From: Dyadobacter tibetensis Y620-1
Lineage (GTDB): Bacteria; Bacteroidota; Bacteroidia; Cytophagales; Spirosomataceae
DNA length: 64,000 nt
Assembly: GCF_000566685.1 (NCBI RefSeq)
Contig: NZ_AZQN01000008.1
Coordinates: forward strand, 1-64,000
Reading direction: 5' to 3'
Shown: positions 15,316-26,493 of the stretch, in pieces
How positions within the stretch are numbered: position 1 is the stretch's first letter
How the letters are laid out: each line of letters starts with the position of its first letter
Translations under genes and position numbers: made by a program
The notes under the pieces: model-generated
Database searches by the model: none
The model's input: the letters and a program-made list of their open reading frames with translations, nothing else
Told to the model about the DNA's origin: nothing

Positions 15316-17682
15316 TTACCATAGCTGATAGGTGACACCCACCCTCATATTGAATGGATCGCCCAAGCCTGCCAGGGTCATCCCAGAGCGGCTCCCTGTG
15401 AAATAATGTCGATTGGTCAGGTTATAGGCATTGGCTTGAATCAGAAAACGATTCTTCCGATAGGTAATGGCGGCATCCAGAACGGTATATGAAGGAAAAA
15501 TAAAATTTTGATTGCTAAGCAAACCAACCTGGTCACTAACATATCGGATTCCGGCAGCCAGACTCAAACCTTTTAGTACGGTAGAGGGAAGATTGTACTT
15601 CCCCCAAAAATTAACTTGATGCTTGGGTGCATTAGCGAAGCGGTCTCCCTTATTTCCATAAGTACTATTGCTTATCAGGACATGCTCATTAAAGGCATAC
15701 CCCGCTACTAGGCTAAGAGCATCCAGATTCCCCGTGATGGTGAACTCTCCCCCCCTACTCCTGGTCCCATCTATAGCCGCCTGGCGATGTGAATTCTCCT
15801 CAGTAGGAGCGGCAGTAAGGATATTGGCATAGTTTATCTGGTATATCGAAAGCGTTGCAGATAGGTGGTTGCTAAACAAGTCTGCCTTCGAGCCTAGCTC
15901 GTAAAGCGTTGATTTGCGGGTGGGAAAGGGACCTCCCGCACGGATATTATTGGATGTTTGCGGGTTAAAGGACTTCAGATAGGTACCATAAATGGATATA
16001 TTCTTTACTGGCAAATAAACCAATCCGATGCGTGGGATCCAGCCAGAAGCTTGTAGCTCATCCCCTTGTTTTCCATCCCGGTCTGACAAGGGTGTCTCTA
16101 CAGCATTATAGTTGTCGTAGCGCAGTGAAAGCAATAGTTTTAACTTGCTACCCATACCGATCTGATCTTGAATATATGCTCCAATCAAATTGGTTACCCG
16201 CTCATTATCATCCGACTCTAAGGCGGGAGCCGTAGCATCTGGGACACTACCTGAATGATCTGGATTAAAAATCGAAATTCGGGTAGATGATTTATATTGA
16301 TAGTCATTCCGCGTCCAGCCATAACGGTTATAATCGACGCCTGCAATAATCTGATGGGCCAGTAGTCCCGTCGAAGCCTTGTATGTTGCAAAGGCAGTGG
16401 TCTGCAAACTAAACCGATCCGTCTCCCAGTCCTGGTACCCCCGGCTGATGGAGTCATTCCGAATCCTTCCCTGAGGCACATGGTCGGTAAAGTCCAATAC
16501 ATTTCGAACAGCGCGCTCCACAAAGGTCAGCTTCAGACGATCGTTAAACTGATGGTCGAAGGTCAGAGTAGCCGAACCATTATGTGTTTTACCATAATCC
16601 GTCGGGCTTTGTATGGTTAGATTATTGGGGTAGTAAGTAAAATCAAAACTACCATCGGGCCGGGTATAAATAAAACTTCCATTATCATATTGCTGAACTG
16701 CTTTCTGATAGGCATAATTAATTTCCAGGTTTATCGAGGTTCTGTCATTTAATAGATAGGTAAAGGAGGGAGCGAGAAAAAGATTTTGTTTCATCTGTTC
16801 ATCCCTAAAGCTCTTTGACCGATCGTAGCCGGCTATTGCTCTATATAACCACTTTTTATTCGCAGAAATGGGGCCTGTAAAATCCAAGGCTACCCGACCG
16901 AATCCCCAACTCCCTCCGGAGGCCGCTACTGAGGCGCGCGATTGAGTTAAAGGTTTCTTGGTTATAAAATTAACCACCCCTCCAGGAGAACCCTCACTGA
17001 ATAATGCCCCTGAAGGCCCTCTAAGTAACTCTACTGACTCTATATTATATAATAAGGGCTGTTGGCTCCATAGGAATAGATTTCCTCTTATGCCATTATA
17101 TAGTAAGAAGCTGGCATCATTGGGTGAATAGGCGGTAAAGCCGCGTATCTGATAATTCCCATTACCATTATTAGCTTTCATTCCCGTAAAAGAACCTGCA
17201 ATATCATTTAAAGTGAAAGCCTGGCGATCCTTAAGAACCTGCTCTGACATGATCTGTACCGACTGAGGGGTAGCAAGCAGAGGAGTGTTGGTACGTGTTG
17301 AACCGCTCGAACGCTCTACCTGATAGCCCCCTCTGGCAGTACGAACCAAAACCTCCTCCAGATCCTCCTTATTTTCTGTGAGATTCAGACTTAGATATGA
17401 ATTATTGCCGCTGGTAATCTCAATTTTCTGAGTGTGACTCCTGTAACTCACGCTTGAAACTACAAGTTGATAGCTCCCTGGTTGTATACCCTCCAGATAG
17501 AACCGGCCATCCTGGTCTGATATGGTTCCTAGTGATGATGGTTGCAGTATGACAGAGGCGCCCTTTATAGGTTGTCGATCTACAGTTAGCACGCTTCCAG
17601 TCAGCGACCCCAAATTTGTTTGAGCCAGGGCGCTCCAGTTGATAAACAGGAAAAGTAATATATATATGCTTTTGATTTTCAT
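15316..17682 (-). CDS. TonB-dependent siderophore receptor
   Basis: A 788-residue outer-membrane receptor. The signal peptide ends near SALAQ (about 21), a carboxypeptidase-regulatory-like domain spans 25-110, and the plug starts with TPQSVQIMSEQVLKDRQA (about 138). The plug end PGGVVNFITKKP lies near 233, and the barrel ends in W. The plug motif is typical of ferric-siderophore receptors (FhuA/FhuE/FcuA-like). PepSY membrane protein and a small Cys-motif protein are encoded beside it in the same direction, so the trio likely forms an iron-uptake operon. Confidence 0.9.
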   Translation of the reverse strand: MKIKSIYILLFLFINWSALAQTNLGSLTGSVLTVDRQPIKGASVILQPSSLGTISDQDGRFYLEGIQPGSYQLVVSSVSYRSHTQKIEITSGNNSYLSLNLTENKEDLEEVLVRTARGGYQVERSSGSTRTNTPLLATPQSVQIMSEQVLKDRQAFTLNDIAGSFTGMKANNGNGNYQIRGFTAYSPNDASFLLYNGIRGNLFLWSQQPLLYNIESVELLRGPSGALFSEGSPGGVVNFITKKPLTQSRASVAASGGSWGFGRVALDFTGPISANKKWLYRAIAGYDRSKSFRDEQMKQNLFLAPSFTYLLNDRTSINLEINYAYQKAVQQYDNGSFIYTRPDGSFDFTYYPNNLTIQSPTDYGKTHNGSATLTFDHQFNDRLKLTFVERAVRNVLDFTDHVPQGRIRNDSISRGYQDWETDRFSLQTTAFATYKASTGLLAHQIIAGVDYNRYGWTRNDYQYKSSTRISIFNPDHSGSVPDATAPALESDDNERVTNLIGAYIQDQIGMGSKLKLLLSLRYDNYNAVETPLSDRDGKQGDELQASGWIPRIGLVYLPVKNISIYGTYLKSFNPQTSNNIRAGGPFPTRKSTLYELGSKADLFSNHLSATLSIYQINYANILTAAPTEENSHRQAAIDGTRSRGGEFTITGNLDALSLVAGYAFNEHVLISNSTYGNKGDRFANAPKHQVNFWGKYNLPSTVLKGLSLAAGIRYVSDQVGLLSNQNFIFPSYTVLDAAITYRKNRFLIQANAYNLTNRHYFTGSRSGMTLAGLGDPFNMRVGVTYQLW

Positions 17683-17815
17683 TTGAATAGGATAGAAATA
17701 TTCCTTCTCTTTCTTTTCAGAATGGAGGAGAAAGGGGAATAATGGACATAAGTTGAGTTTCTCCAGGGAAAAATCTATTTTCTGGAGTAAAGATTAGCTT
17801 GCAGGCTGACTGGGC

Positions 17816-18193
17816 TTAATTGCAGGGCGGAGGCACTAAGATGGAAAGGACCGCTTGATAGTAAGGCAATAAATATAAAAAAGTGGCTTTGTGATTGATT
17901 TTTAAACCAGTAGAAGAAAATTCAAAAGAGGATAAAGTCGAAGAAAAAAGTTGTAGGACAGGGATATTCTGAATCTGTTCACTTGTTTGCTGATCCTGTT
18001 TCTCCTTTTGCTCTTTAAGCTTTTTGGCCAGATAACATTTCCCGTTACACTGGAGCTGGGGCCTCTCCCTGTTCTCGCAAAGCACTTTGGTGATATAATC
18101 CTTATTGACTTGATAGTATGCAATGATGCCCCACTGACTAAAAGTCGGCAGTATACTAGTAATAAGCCATATGTAGACTAGAATCGTACGCAT
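17816..18193 (-). CDS. Small membrane-anchored protein with C-x-G-K-C motif
   Basis: A 125-residue protein if started at the ATG at 18193, which places one hydrophobic segment at the N-terminus; an upstream ATG would add 21 residues. After the anchor it has V-L-C-E-N-R-E-R-P-x-L-Q-C-N-G-K-C-Y-L (about 36-54), then a charged helix, and it ends in PPPCN. The three-cysteine motif is a recurrent feature of small uncharacterised Bacteroidota proteins located upstream of TonB receptors and PepSY genes. Metal binding is plausible but unproven. It precedes the siderophore receptor by 133 bases. Confidence 0.68.
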   Translation of the reverse strand: MRTILVYIWLITSILPTFSQWGIIAYYQVNKDYITKVLCENRERPQLQCNGKCYLAKKLKEQKEKQDQQTSEQIQNIPVLQLFSSTLSSFEFSSTGLKINHKATFLYLLPYYQAVLSILVPPPCN

Positions 18194-18431
18194 CAAATTG
18201 GCGGCAAATATAATAATTAAAGCCTTCGAAATATCCTGAAAACAAAATATTGTCACTATTTACCAACTAGGCATTATCCTATAGTTGAAAAACCTGAACT
18301 AGTAAGCTTATCTATCATCGTGCCCTGCGTATTACATTTCGAAATCAAAAAATTCAAAATAAGGCTTTCCATTCATTCAATATTTAAAGCCAATTCTACA
18401 ATCGGGTAATTTCTGAAACCTCCCTTAAAGG

Positions 18432-18611
18432 CTATCGGTGCGTCATACTAATTTTCATTTGGTTATGTCCTAAAGGGTTGTCCTCAGGAGGCATTACTAA
18501 CCGAAGGTCAATAAACTGATAATCATACAACGATGACGGCCATTTCAGTGGCTTACCTAGATAAGTAACCCTCATCAAGTCAGCGGTCGCTGCAGCCCAT
18601 GCTTTCGACAT
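18432..18611 (-). CDS. Uncertain short ORF
   Basis: A 59-codon minus-strand reading frame from the ATG at 18611. The composition looks protein-like (WPSSLYDYQFIDLRLVMPP) but no family is recognised. It begins after the hsp20 terminator hairpin, which makes a gene of its own or a gene fragment possible. No ribosome binding site is visible. The surrounding interval 18257-18640 otherwise holds nothing I can support. Confidence 0.25.
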   Translation of the reverse strand: MSKAWAAATADLMRVTYLGKPLKWPSSLYDYQFIDLRLVMPPEDNPLGHNQMKISMTHR

Positions 18612-18640
18612 GGTTACACTATAGCTACAGTTAAAATAAA

Positions 18641-18671
18641 ACAGGAGGCTTACTGTCTGTAAGCCTCCTGT
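18641..18671 (-). terminator. hsp20 terminator
   Basis: A perfect 13-bp stem ACAGGAGGCTTAC / GTAAGCCTCCTGT (18641-18653 and 18659-18671) with a 5-base loop, followed on the minus strand by TTTTATTTTAA. It overlaps the end of the hsp20 gene region and terminates it. Confidence 0.85.
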
Positions 18672-18675
18672 TAAG

Positions 18676-19116
18676 TTATCCAATTTCAATCAATCGGGGT
18701 TCCTTTTTCCTAGCCTCCTCTTTTTTAGGAATGGTAAGAAATAATAGCCCATTTTCGTATTTGGCCGATATCCCATCCTCATCGACAACATCCTTAGGTA
18801 GCAGCAGGCTCCTTTGGAATGATTGATAGCTAAATTCCCTTCTGCTATAATTTTCTTCATTTTGTTCGTCCGTATGCTCCTTAGATGAAGCTATGGTGAG
18901 GGTATTGCCCTCCAGACGAACCTGAAAATCTGATTTTTGCATACCCGGAGCCGCAAGCTCGACTTCGTAGCATTCGGCCTTTTCCCGGATATTTACTGAA
19001 GGTACCGTGGTACTGGTTGCCGAAAAGTTACTGTTCCCCCAGTTAAAAAGTTCGCGGCCAAAAAAATCATCAAATAAAGCTGGGATGCTCTCCCGATTTC
19101 TTTTGATAAGTGACAT
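18676..19116 (-). CDS. Hsp20/alpha-crystallin small heat-shock protein
   Basis: A 146-residue small heat-shock chaperone. It has a variable N-terminus with F-D-D-F-F-G-R-E-L-F (about 14-23), an alpha-crystallin domain from about 38 to 135 containing ELAAPGM (about 53-59), and the family-typical A-x-Y-E-N-G-L-L-x-L-T-I-P-K (about 117-130). It binds unfolding proteins in the cytoplasm without ATP. The ATG has an unusually strong AGGAGGTT ribosome binding site 5 bases upstream, and a strong terminator follows. It is monocistronic. Confidence 0.93.
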   Translation of the reverse strand: MSLIKRNRESIPALFDDFFGRELFNWGNSNFSATSTTVPSVNIREKAECYEVELAAPGMQKSDFQVRLEGNTLTIASSKEHTDEQNEENYSRREFSYQSFQRSLLLPKDVVDEDGISAKYENGLLFLTIPKKEEARKKEPRLIEIG

Positions 19117-19120
19117 GATT

Positions 19121-19129
19121 AACCTCCTT
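19121..19129 (-). promoter_or_regulatory. Strong Shine-Dalgarno of hsp20
   Basis: On the minus strand AAGGAGGTT precedes the hsp20 ATG by 4 bases. Such a near-perfect anti-16S match is rare among the other genes here, most of which lack a visible ribosome binding site, and it supports the ATG at 19116. Confidence 0.7.
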
Positions 19130-19378
19130 TTTTAATTGTTAAACAATAATAAAAATAACAGAAACTATCTGATAACGTGACTACTATCAAAGTCTATACC
19201 AGGGAAATTATCCTAAGACAATTTTTCAGATTACTGCCAATTTTTCAGATTTTTCTTATGAAATGTCATCCAGCTAACTGGCAAAAAAGCCTTAGTCCTT
19301 CACTTACCATACTAGTGATTTTTTTTGGCTGGCACTTTTTTTTCTAGAGATACTAACTCAAGGTAAAACCAGGAAATT

Positions 19379-20524
19379 ATGAAAACGAAACCATGGTCCA
19401 GAAAAAAGAAAATTACCGTAACATTAATCAGCCTAGTACTTTTCCTTGCTGCATTACGGATTGCACTCCCATATATTCTCTTACATTTCGCAAATAAGAG
19501 CCTTGCCGAAATGAAAGGTTACTCCGGCCATATTCAGGATATAGATCTGGCCCTGATCAGAGGTGCTTATCGCATCGATAGTATTTATCTTAATAAAACG
19601 GATTCGGTTTCAGGCACGCAGACTCCCTTTTTTTCTGCTTCCGTAATCGATTTATCTATCGAATGGAAGGCACTCTTAAAAGGGTCACTCGCCGGAGAGG
19701 TTCAATTAGAGAAACCTTATTTGGTTTTTACCAAAGATAAGGTCGAGCCTGCTGATGTCGCTGAAGATTCCGCCAGTTTTAAAAAAGTATTGGACGGATT
19801 TATGCCTCTCAATATTAACCGATTCGAAATCAATAATGGACGAATCCGCTATCGGGACCTTACCTCCTCTCCTCAGGTAGATATTCAGATGGACCAGATG
19901 CACCTTTTGGCACAGAATCTGCGGAATAGCTACGACTCCACTTCCCTTCTGCCGGCATCAGTGGATGCGTCTGCTCAAATCTACGAAGGCAAACTCACCT
20001 TAGACGCAAAACTAAACCCGCTTGCCGATGTACCCACTTTCGATATGAGTGCCGAACTGAATAATACTAATTTGGTTAAGCTTAATGATTTTTTTCAGGC
20101 TTATGCCAAAATAGATGTAAATAAGGGGTTATTCGGTCTATATACCGAGGTGGCAGCCAAAGACAATCATTTTGCAGGTTATGTCAAACCTATTCTTAAA
20201 GATTTGGACATCCTCGGAAAGGAAGATCGCAAGGATAATATTTTCCAAAAACTTTGGGAAGGAATTGCCGGAGGAGTGGGTCAGATATTGCGAAATCACC
20301 CTAAGGATCAAGTGGCTACCAAAATACCATTCAAAGGGGAATTAAAGGACCCTAAAACCAATGTCTGGTACGCTCTAGGGCAAATTCTCCAGAATGCGTT
20401 TATCCAAGCGCTTCAACCTTCCATCGATGGAGAAATATCAATGGATTCTGTTGAGAACGGAGAAGAAAACAAAAAGAATTTCTTTCAGAAAATATTCTCC
20501 AAAGACCAAAAAAATAAAAAGTAA
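19379..20524 (+). CDS. DUF748/AsmA-like membrane-anchored protein
   Basis: A 381-residue protein with one N-terminal membrane helix (about 10-32) and a long periplasmic part of repeating beta segments, for example INRFEINNGRIRYRDLTS (about 142-159). It matches DUF748/AsmA-like envelope proteins, linked to outer-membrane biogenesis or lipid transport. The tail is highly charged (KKNFFQKIFSKDQKNKK). It is smaller than the classical AsmA proteins. It is followed by its own terminator, so it is probably monocistronic. The specific role is not known. Confidence 0.78.
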   Translation: MKTKPWSRKKKITVTLISLVLFLAALRIALPYILLHFANKSLAEMKGYSGHIQDIDLALIRGAYRIDSIYLNKTDSVSGTQTPFFSASVIDLSIEWKALLKGSLAGEVQLEKPYLVFTKDKVEPADVAEDSASFKKVLDGFMPLNINRFEINNGRIRYRDLTSSPQVDIQMDQMHLLAQNLRNSYDSTSLLPASVDASAQIYEGKLTLDAKLNPLADVPTFDMSAELNNTNLVKLNDFFQAYAKIDVNKGLFGLYTEVAAKDNHFAGYVKPILKDLDILGKEDRKDNIFQKLWEGIAGGVGQILRNHPKDQVATKIPFKGELKDPKTNVWYALGQILQNAFIQALQPSIDGEISMDSVENGEENKKNFFQKIFSKDQKNKK

Positions 20525-20566
20525 GTCTTGGCCAATCCATTGCTATATAATCAATGCTGAATCATT

Positions 20567-20608
20567 GGGAAAGGGATAGGAGGCAACTCCCTGTCCCTTT
20601 CCCCTTTT
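20567..20608 (+). terminator. Terminator after the DUF748-like gene
   Basis: A perfect 10-bp stem GGGAAAGGGA (20567-20576) / TCCCTTTCCC (20594-20603), then CTTTT. Confidence 0.75.
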
Positions 20609-20703
20609 AAGGAGGTTCTCCACCCTATCTGCGTGCTAAAGGCATATGTTAGTACTACAGCCTCACACAGGCAGGGAAGGAGAACGCTATCCTTAAATAT
20701 AGA

Positions 20704-20723
20704 TTATATTTATCATTATATAA
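20704..20723. promoter_or_regulatory. AT-rich inverted repeat upstream of katG
   Basis: TTATAT...ATATAA arms with an 8-base spacer, about 110 bases upstream of katG. It loosely resembles a PerR/Fur-type site, and katG is often under peroxide control, but the match is weak. The rest of 20609-20831 shows no gene. Confidence 0.3.
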
Positions 20724-20828
20724 AATCAATCAATTTTTATTATTAACTTCAATCTTTTAATTTTATTGCTCCAAAAAAAAATGCAAATTGTACATGCATA
20801 TTGGTTGTTATCACAAAATCTAATCTAA

Positions 20829-23093
<2,265 letters not shown>

Positions 23094-23118
23094 ATGCTTC
23101 TTAAGCGCAATATTACCT

Positions 23119-23149
23119 GCGGCAGGGCTAACCCCCTGCCGCTTATTTG
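23119..23149 (+). terminator. katG terminator
   Basis: A perfect 9-bp stem GCGGCAGGG (23119-23127) / CCCTGCCGC (23134-23142), followed by TTATTTG. Confidence 0.75.
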
Positions 23150-23208
23150 TTTGAAAGCAGATTTTCCCAATCAAGATCGCTGTTTACGTGTCCGAGGTTA
23201 TTTGCGTG

Positions 23209-23637
23209 TTACTTACTGATGTCAATAGATTCTCTCTCGACATATTTTCTAAAATTATCCAGAATAGCTTGCCATCCAGCCCGCTGCATTTCTATGCTAT
23301 TCTGACTTTCTGCATCGAATCTGATCGTAACAGTTGTAAAGCTTCCTGACCTGTCAAATTTTATAAAGGCTTGCCTCCCATCCGCCATAGTATAATTAAT
23401 GGTTTCATAAGGCACCACTTCGTCATAAATTGCCTCAAAATCAAAACCTATGCTCCCATCGCGAGCTTCCATCCTGCTAAGATACTTACCTCCAACTCTC
23501 AAATCATTTTCAGCTTTAGGACAGTGCCAGTCATCACTGGCAAAGTTCCAGTGAGTAATATGTTCGGGATTGGACCAGCATTCCCAAACCCTGTCGATAG
23601 AACCGTTAATCTCCGAACTGATCTCTATTTTTTCCAT
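23209..23637 (-). CDS. SRPBCC / AHSA1-like domain protein
   Basis: A 142-residue soluble protein. It carries the START-fold pattern of the activator-of-Hsp90 (AHSA1) type: VWECWSNPEHITHWNFASDDWHCPKAE split across residues 17-43, then GGKYLSRM and FDFEAIYDEVVPYE, and the closing helix GWQAILDNFRKYV (about 122-134). The family binds small hydrophobic ligands; no ligand can be predicted. It stands alone, opposite to katG and the exonuclease gene. Confidence 0.85.
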   Translation of the reverse strand: MEKIEISSEINGSIDRVWECWSNPEHITHWNFASDDWHCPKAENDLRVGGKYLSRMEARDGSIGFDFEAIYDEVVPYETINYTMADGRQAFIKFDRSGSFTTVTIRFDAESQNSIEMQRAGWQAILDNFRKYVERESIDISK

Positions 23638-23916
23638 ATTAATTTTCCTTTAAAAAATGATCTGTGTACAAAACAATTTTTAATTAAACCTTGTATGCAA
23701 AAATAACTCACGAATAAAGATATTATTAAGGCGAAAAACGACAGATTTAAGGGGTAATTGCGCCTCCCATGTAAGCCATAGAGCCAGGTTTTCAGCCCTT
23801 CCTAAAAAGACTGCTTATCGTCCGGACTCATCTCCCGTTCAAGGCCAGCCATCCCTAAAATAAATAAAAATTCGTAAATTGCAGCTTCATCAAAACGTCG
23901 CTTCCATTACCTGTGC

Positions 23917-24834
23917 ATGCATAAAGGACTTAATTTTACAGCCATTGATTTTGAAACGGCTACTTCGGCTCGGACCAGTGCTTGTTCTTTAGGACTGGCA
24001 GTAGTAGAAAACGGCCAACTAATAGAAACCAAGAGCTGGCTTATCAGACCGGAGCCTTTCGAAATGAATTTCTTTAATGAGCGGATTCATGGGATCAGCC
24101 TTGATATGCTAAAGGACCAGCCGACTTTTGGTGAACTCTGGCCAGAAATAGCGCCTTATGTTACCAATCAGATGCTGGTCGCTCATAATGCCTTATTTGA
24201 TATTGATGTACTTCATAAAATTACTCAGCAGTTTGACATTCGTTTCAAGACCAAGGAGTATTTCTGTACCTATACCTCTTGCAGTTGGTGCTGGCCAGAA
24301 TTAGAAAGGTTCAAACTCGACTATGTTGCACGCTTTTTGGGTATCCAATTAAAACACCATGACGCCCTGTCCGACGCTACCGCTTCGGCTCATATAGCCG
24401 TGGCTATGGCCAAAAAAACGAAGACCTATGACATCCGTAAGTTAAAAAAAACTTTTCCTTCTAAATTCCCTCGGGTAACGAATCGAGCGCCTGGTCAGAA
24501 AGCCGACCGTTCTAAAAGTGCCTTATGGCGTGGCTCCTCCATTCCTGCCGATCTTACGGAACTGCAATATGCCGGCAGTAATATGGAGCAGCTCCACTGG
24601 GCCGGTAAACGTTTTTGTGTCACCGGCACTTTTCAGCATTTCCCCGATAGAGAGCAACTCATAGAAACCCTCCGCAATAAAGGAGCTATTCAGCAAACCT
24701 ATATCTCTCCAAAAACCGAAATTGTTTTACTCGGGGAGAACGCTGGACCGGCCAAAGTAAGAAAGATTGTTGAATATCAAAAAAGTGGTATTCCAATACT
24801 CGTATTTCCTGAATCTCACTTTCAAGACTTGTAA
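23917..24834 (+). CDS. DnaQ-like 3'-5' exonuclease with BRCT domain
   Basis: A 305-residue protein. The exonuclease domain (about 5-170) has the DEDD motifs TAIDFET (ExoI, about 8-14), VAHNALFDIDVL (ExoII, about 89-100) and the HDALSDA region (ExoIII, about 146-152). The His-x4-Asp spacing classes it as a DEDDh enzyme. A BRCT domain follows at about 230-305 (KRFCVTGTFQHFPDREQL). Exonuclease-BRCT fusions of this kind occur in many bacteria and are linked to DNA repair. It is monocistronic; the 24835-25253 interval behind it holds only regulatory-looking AT-rich DNA. Confidence 0.88.
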   Translation: MHKGLNFTAIDFETATSARTSACSLGLAVVENGQLIETKSWLIRPEPFEMNFFNERIHGISLDMLKDQPTFGELWPEIAPYVTNQMLVAHNALFDIDVLHKITQQFDIRFKTKEYFCTYTSCSWCWPELERFKLDYVARFLGIQLKHHDALSDATASAHIAVAMAKKTKTYDIRKLKKTFPSKFPRVTNRAPGQKADRSKSALWRGSSIPADLTELQYAGSNMEQLHWAGKRFCVTGTFQHFPDREQLIETLRNKGAIQQTYISPKTEIVLLGENAGPAKVRKIVEYQKSGIPILVFPESHFQDL

Positions 24835-25033
24835 ATCGGCAATAATATGGCAGGTTATACGGTTTTTCAGAGCTTCACCTGGACGAACACAATCCCTCCT
24901 AGGCATAACAGGTAATTAAATAATGCTGGAAGATCAAAAGGTTCTGTTTTAGGTCAAGCCAAAACTTCTATACAATTACCTAATTATCAATACGTTAACT
25001 ATCAATCCGGAAGACTCTAATTATGTTTTCTTA

Positions 25034-25045
25034 TTTATAATTAGT
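25034..25045. repeat. TTTATAATTAGT direct repeat, copy 1
   Basis: One of two identical 12-mers (the other at 25227-25238) in the leader of the DUF4856-imelysin operon. They lie about 193 bases apart and could be operator halves. The surrounding interval is AT-rich and has no gene. Confidence 0.35.
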
Positions 25046-25226
25046 ACAGATTAACGTAGTATCAATATTTTTTATTTATTTCGCATCGTCAAAGAGGCTC
25101 GTAGCCTTCGTTATTCGAAAGTCAAATAATTCCAGGTCGACATCTGACCTGGCGCTTAGAACAACGTTTTTAAACGGTTATATGACAGCCCTTTGATCGC
25201 GAATAAAGTCAACCAACAGATATCTG

Positions 25227-25238
25227 TTTATAATTAGT
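25227..25238. repeat. TTTATAATTAGT direct repeat, copy 2
   Basis: Second identical 12-mer, 16 bases before the operon's first ATG. The position fits a promoter-proximal operator. An iron-responsive role is a guess based on the operon's content. Confidence 0.35.
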
Positions 25239-25253
25239 CCAATCAAATTGAAG

Positions 25254-26414
25254 ATGAAAAAATCACTCCGCACGGTACGCAATTTAACCCTGGCACTATC
25301 GGCCATGGCATTTTATGCCTGCAAAGACGATAACAATTTTGACCCGATAGAAACAAACCTACGGGCAAAAATAGAATATAGCAGTCTGACACCTACTACC
25401 GACTATAAAACCACATTTGTAGACGGAAGTAATGCCAGTACTGTCGATTTCACGGAAGGTAATGCCCGCTTAAAAATGTTCCAGGCAATGGACAATTATA
25501 TCAAGGGAGCTGTAAATAACAATGAAGAAATCAGTGCGACCGTCCTTAGCAATATGTTTGCTAATACAGGCAATGCCTTCCCGGATAGTGTAGGCGTAAA
25601 TGCAAGTCCATTTAATATTAAGAGTGCAGTGGCGTTTTCTGCCGATGCAGCCACTAAGGCAGAAACGGCCTTATACTTCGATGCTTTATTCAGCCAGATT
25701 GCTGCAAACAGTAAGTTCATAAACCAGACCGGCGAAATGGGAAAACCTGGCAAAATTGGACGGTATTTGGTAGATGCTAAGGGTATTGAGCTTGCTCAGA
25801 TCATTCAGAAAGCCCTGATTGGTGCCCTTCAGTACGATCAGATCGCTAATGTATTATTGGCGGAAGGTTTAGAGGCAGATAATAAAACTGAAATTTCTGG
25901 AAAGAACTATACCCAACTGGAATATAATTGGGACCAAGCTTATGGCTTGCTAACTTTTAATCCTATCTACCTTAAAGGAGCTACAGACTCCGACAAGGTT
26001 ACGAGTGAATTTGGCCTTGGCTCCTATATCTGGGAATACAATAAGGCTGGTTATGCGAAGATCTACCCAGCATTCCTGAAAGGTCGTGCGGCCATTGTCA
26101 ATAATGACATAACAGAGGTAAAAGCACAAGCCGATATAATCAAAAAGGAAATGGAAAAAGCTATTGCCTCTGCAGCAGTTGGATATTTGGCCAAATTCAA
26201 TGCCGCAACCTCAGTGGGTGCAGGGGTACATCCCTTAGCTGAAGGACTAGGATTCATTTATTCGCTACGTTATGCTAAGGTAGCAGGTGGAGATGCTCCT
26301 TTCTCCGATGCCATTCTGGTATCGCTCATTGGCAACCCCAATGGCGTATGGGACCTGGCTCCAGCGACGGTAACGGCCCAGTCCGACAAAATAAAAACGA
26401 AGTTTGCACTATAG
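25254..26414 (+). CDS. DUF4856 lipoprotein
   Basis: A 386-residue lipoprotein from the ATG at 25254; a TTG two codons upstream is less likely. The lipobox is FYAC (about 19-22). The mature protein matches DUF4856, which in Bacteroidota is nearly always encoded beside imelysin and a TonB receptor, for example GRYLVDAKGIELAQIIQKAL near 164-183. It is secreted to the periplasm or outer membrane. It is first in a four-gene operon and is separated from imelysin by 79 bases containing a stem-loop. A role in iron uptake is inferred from context. Confidence 0.85.
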   Translation: MKKSLRTVRNLTLALSAMAFYACKDDNNFDPIETNLRAKIEYSSLTPTTDYKTTFVDGSNASTVDFTEGNARLKMFQAMDNYIKGAVNNNEEISATVLSNMFANTGNAFPDSVGVNASPFNIKSAVAFSADAATKAETALYFDALFSQIAANSKFINQTGEMGKPGKIGRYLVDAKGIELAQIIQKALIGALQYDQIANVLLAEGLEADNKTEISGKNYTQLEYNWDQAYGLLTFNPIYLKGATDSDKVTSEFGLGSYIWEYNKAGYAKIYPAFLKGRAAIVNNDITEVKAQADIIKKEMEKAIASAAVGYLAKFNAATSVGAGVHPLAEGLGFIYSLRYAKVAGGDAPFSDAILVSLIGNPNGVWDLAPATVTAQSDKIKTKFAL

Positions 26415-26443
26415 ACACCATTGAAGTATTCACATCAAAAACA

Positions 26444-26472
26444 GGAATGGCAGGCTTTAGGCCCGTCATTCC
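26444..26472 (+). terminator. Stem-loop between DUF4856 and imelysin genes
   Basis: GGAATG (26445-26450 region) pairs with CATTCC (26467-26472), with further G-C pairing inside, followed by TTCTTGTATTTTT. It could be a weak terminator or an attenuator that lowers expression of the downstream genes. Confidence 0.45.
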
Positions 26473-26493
26473 TTCTTGTATTTTTAAACTAAA

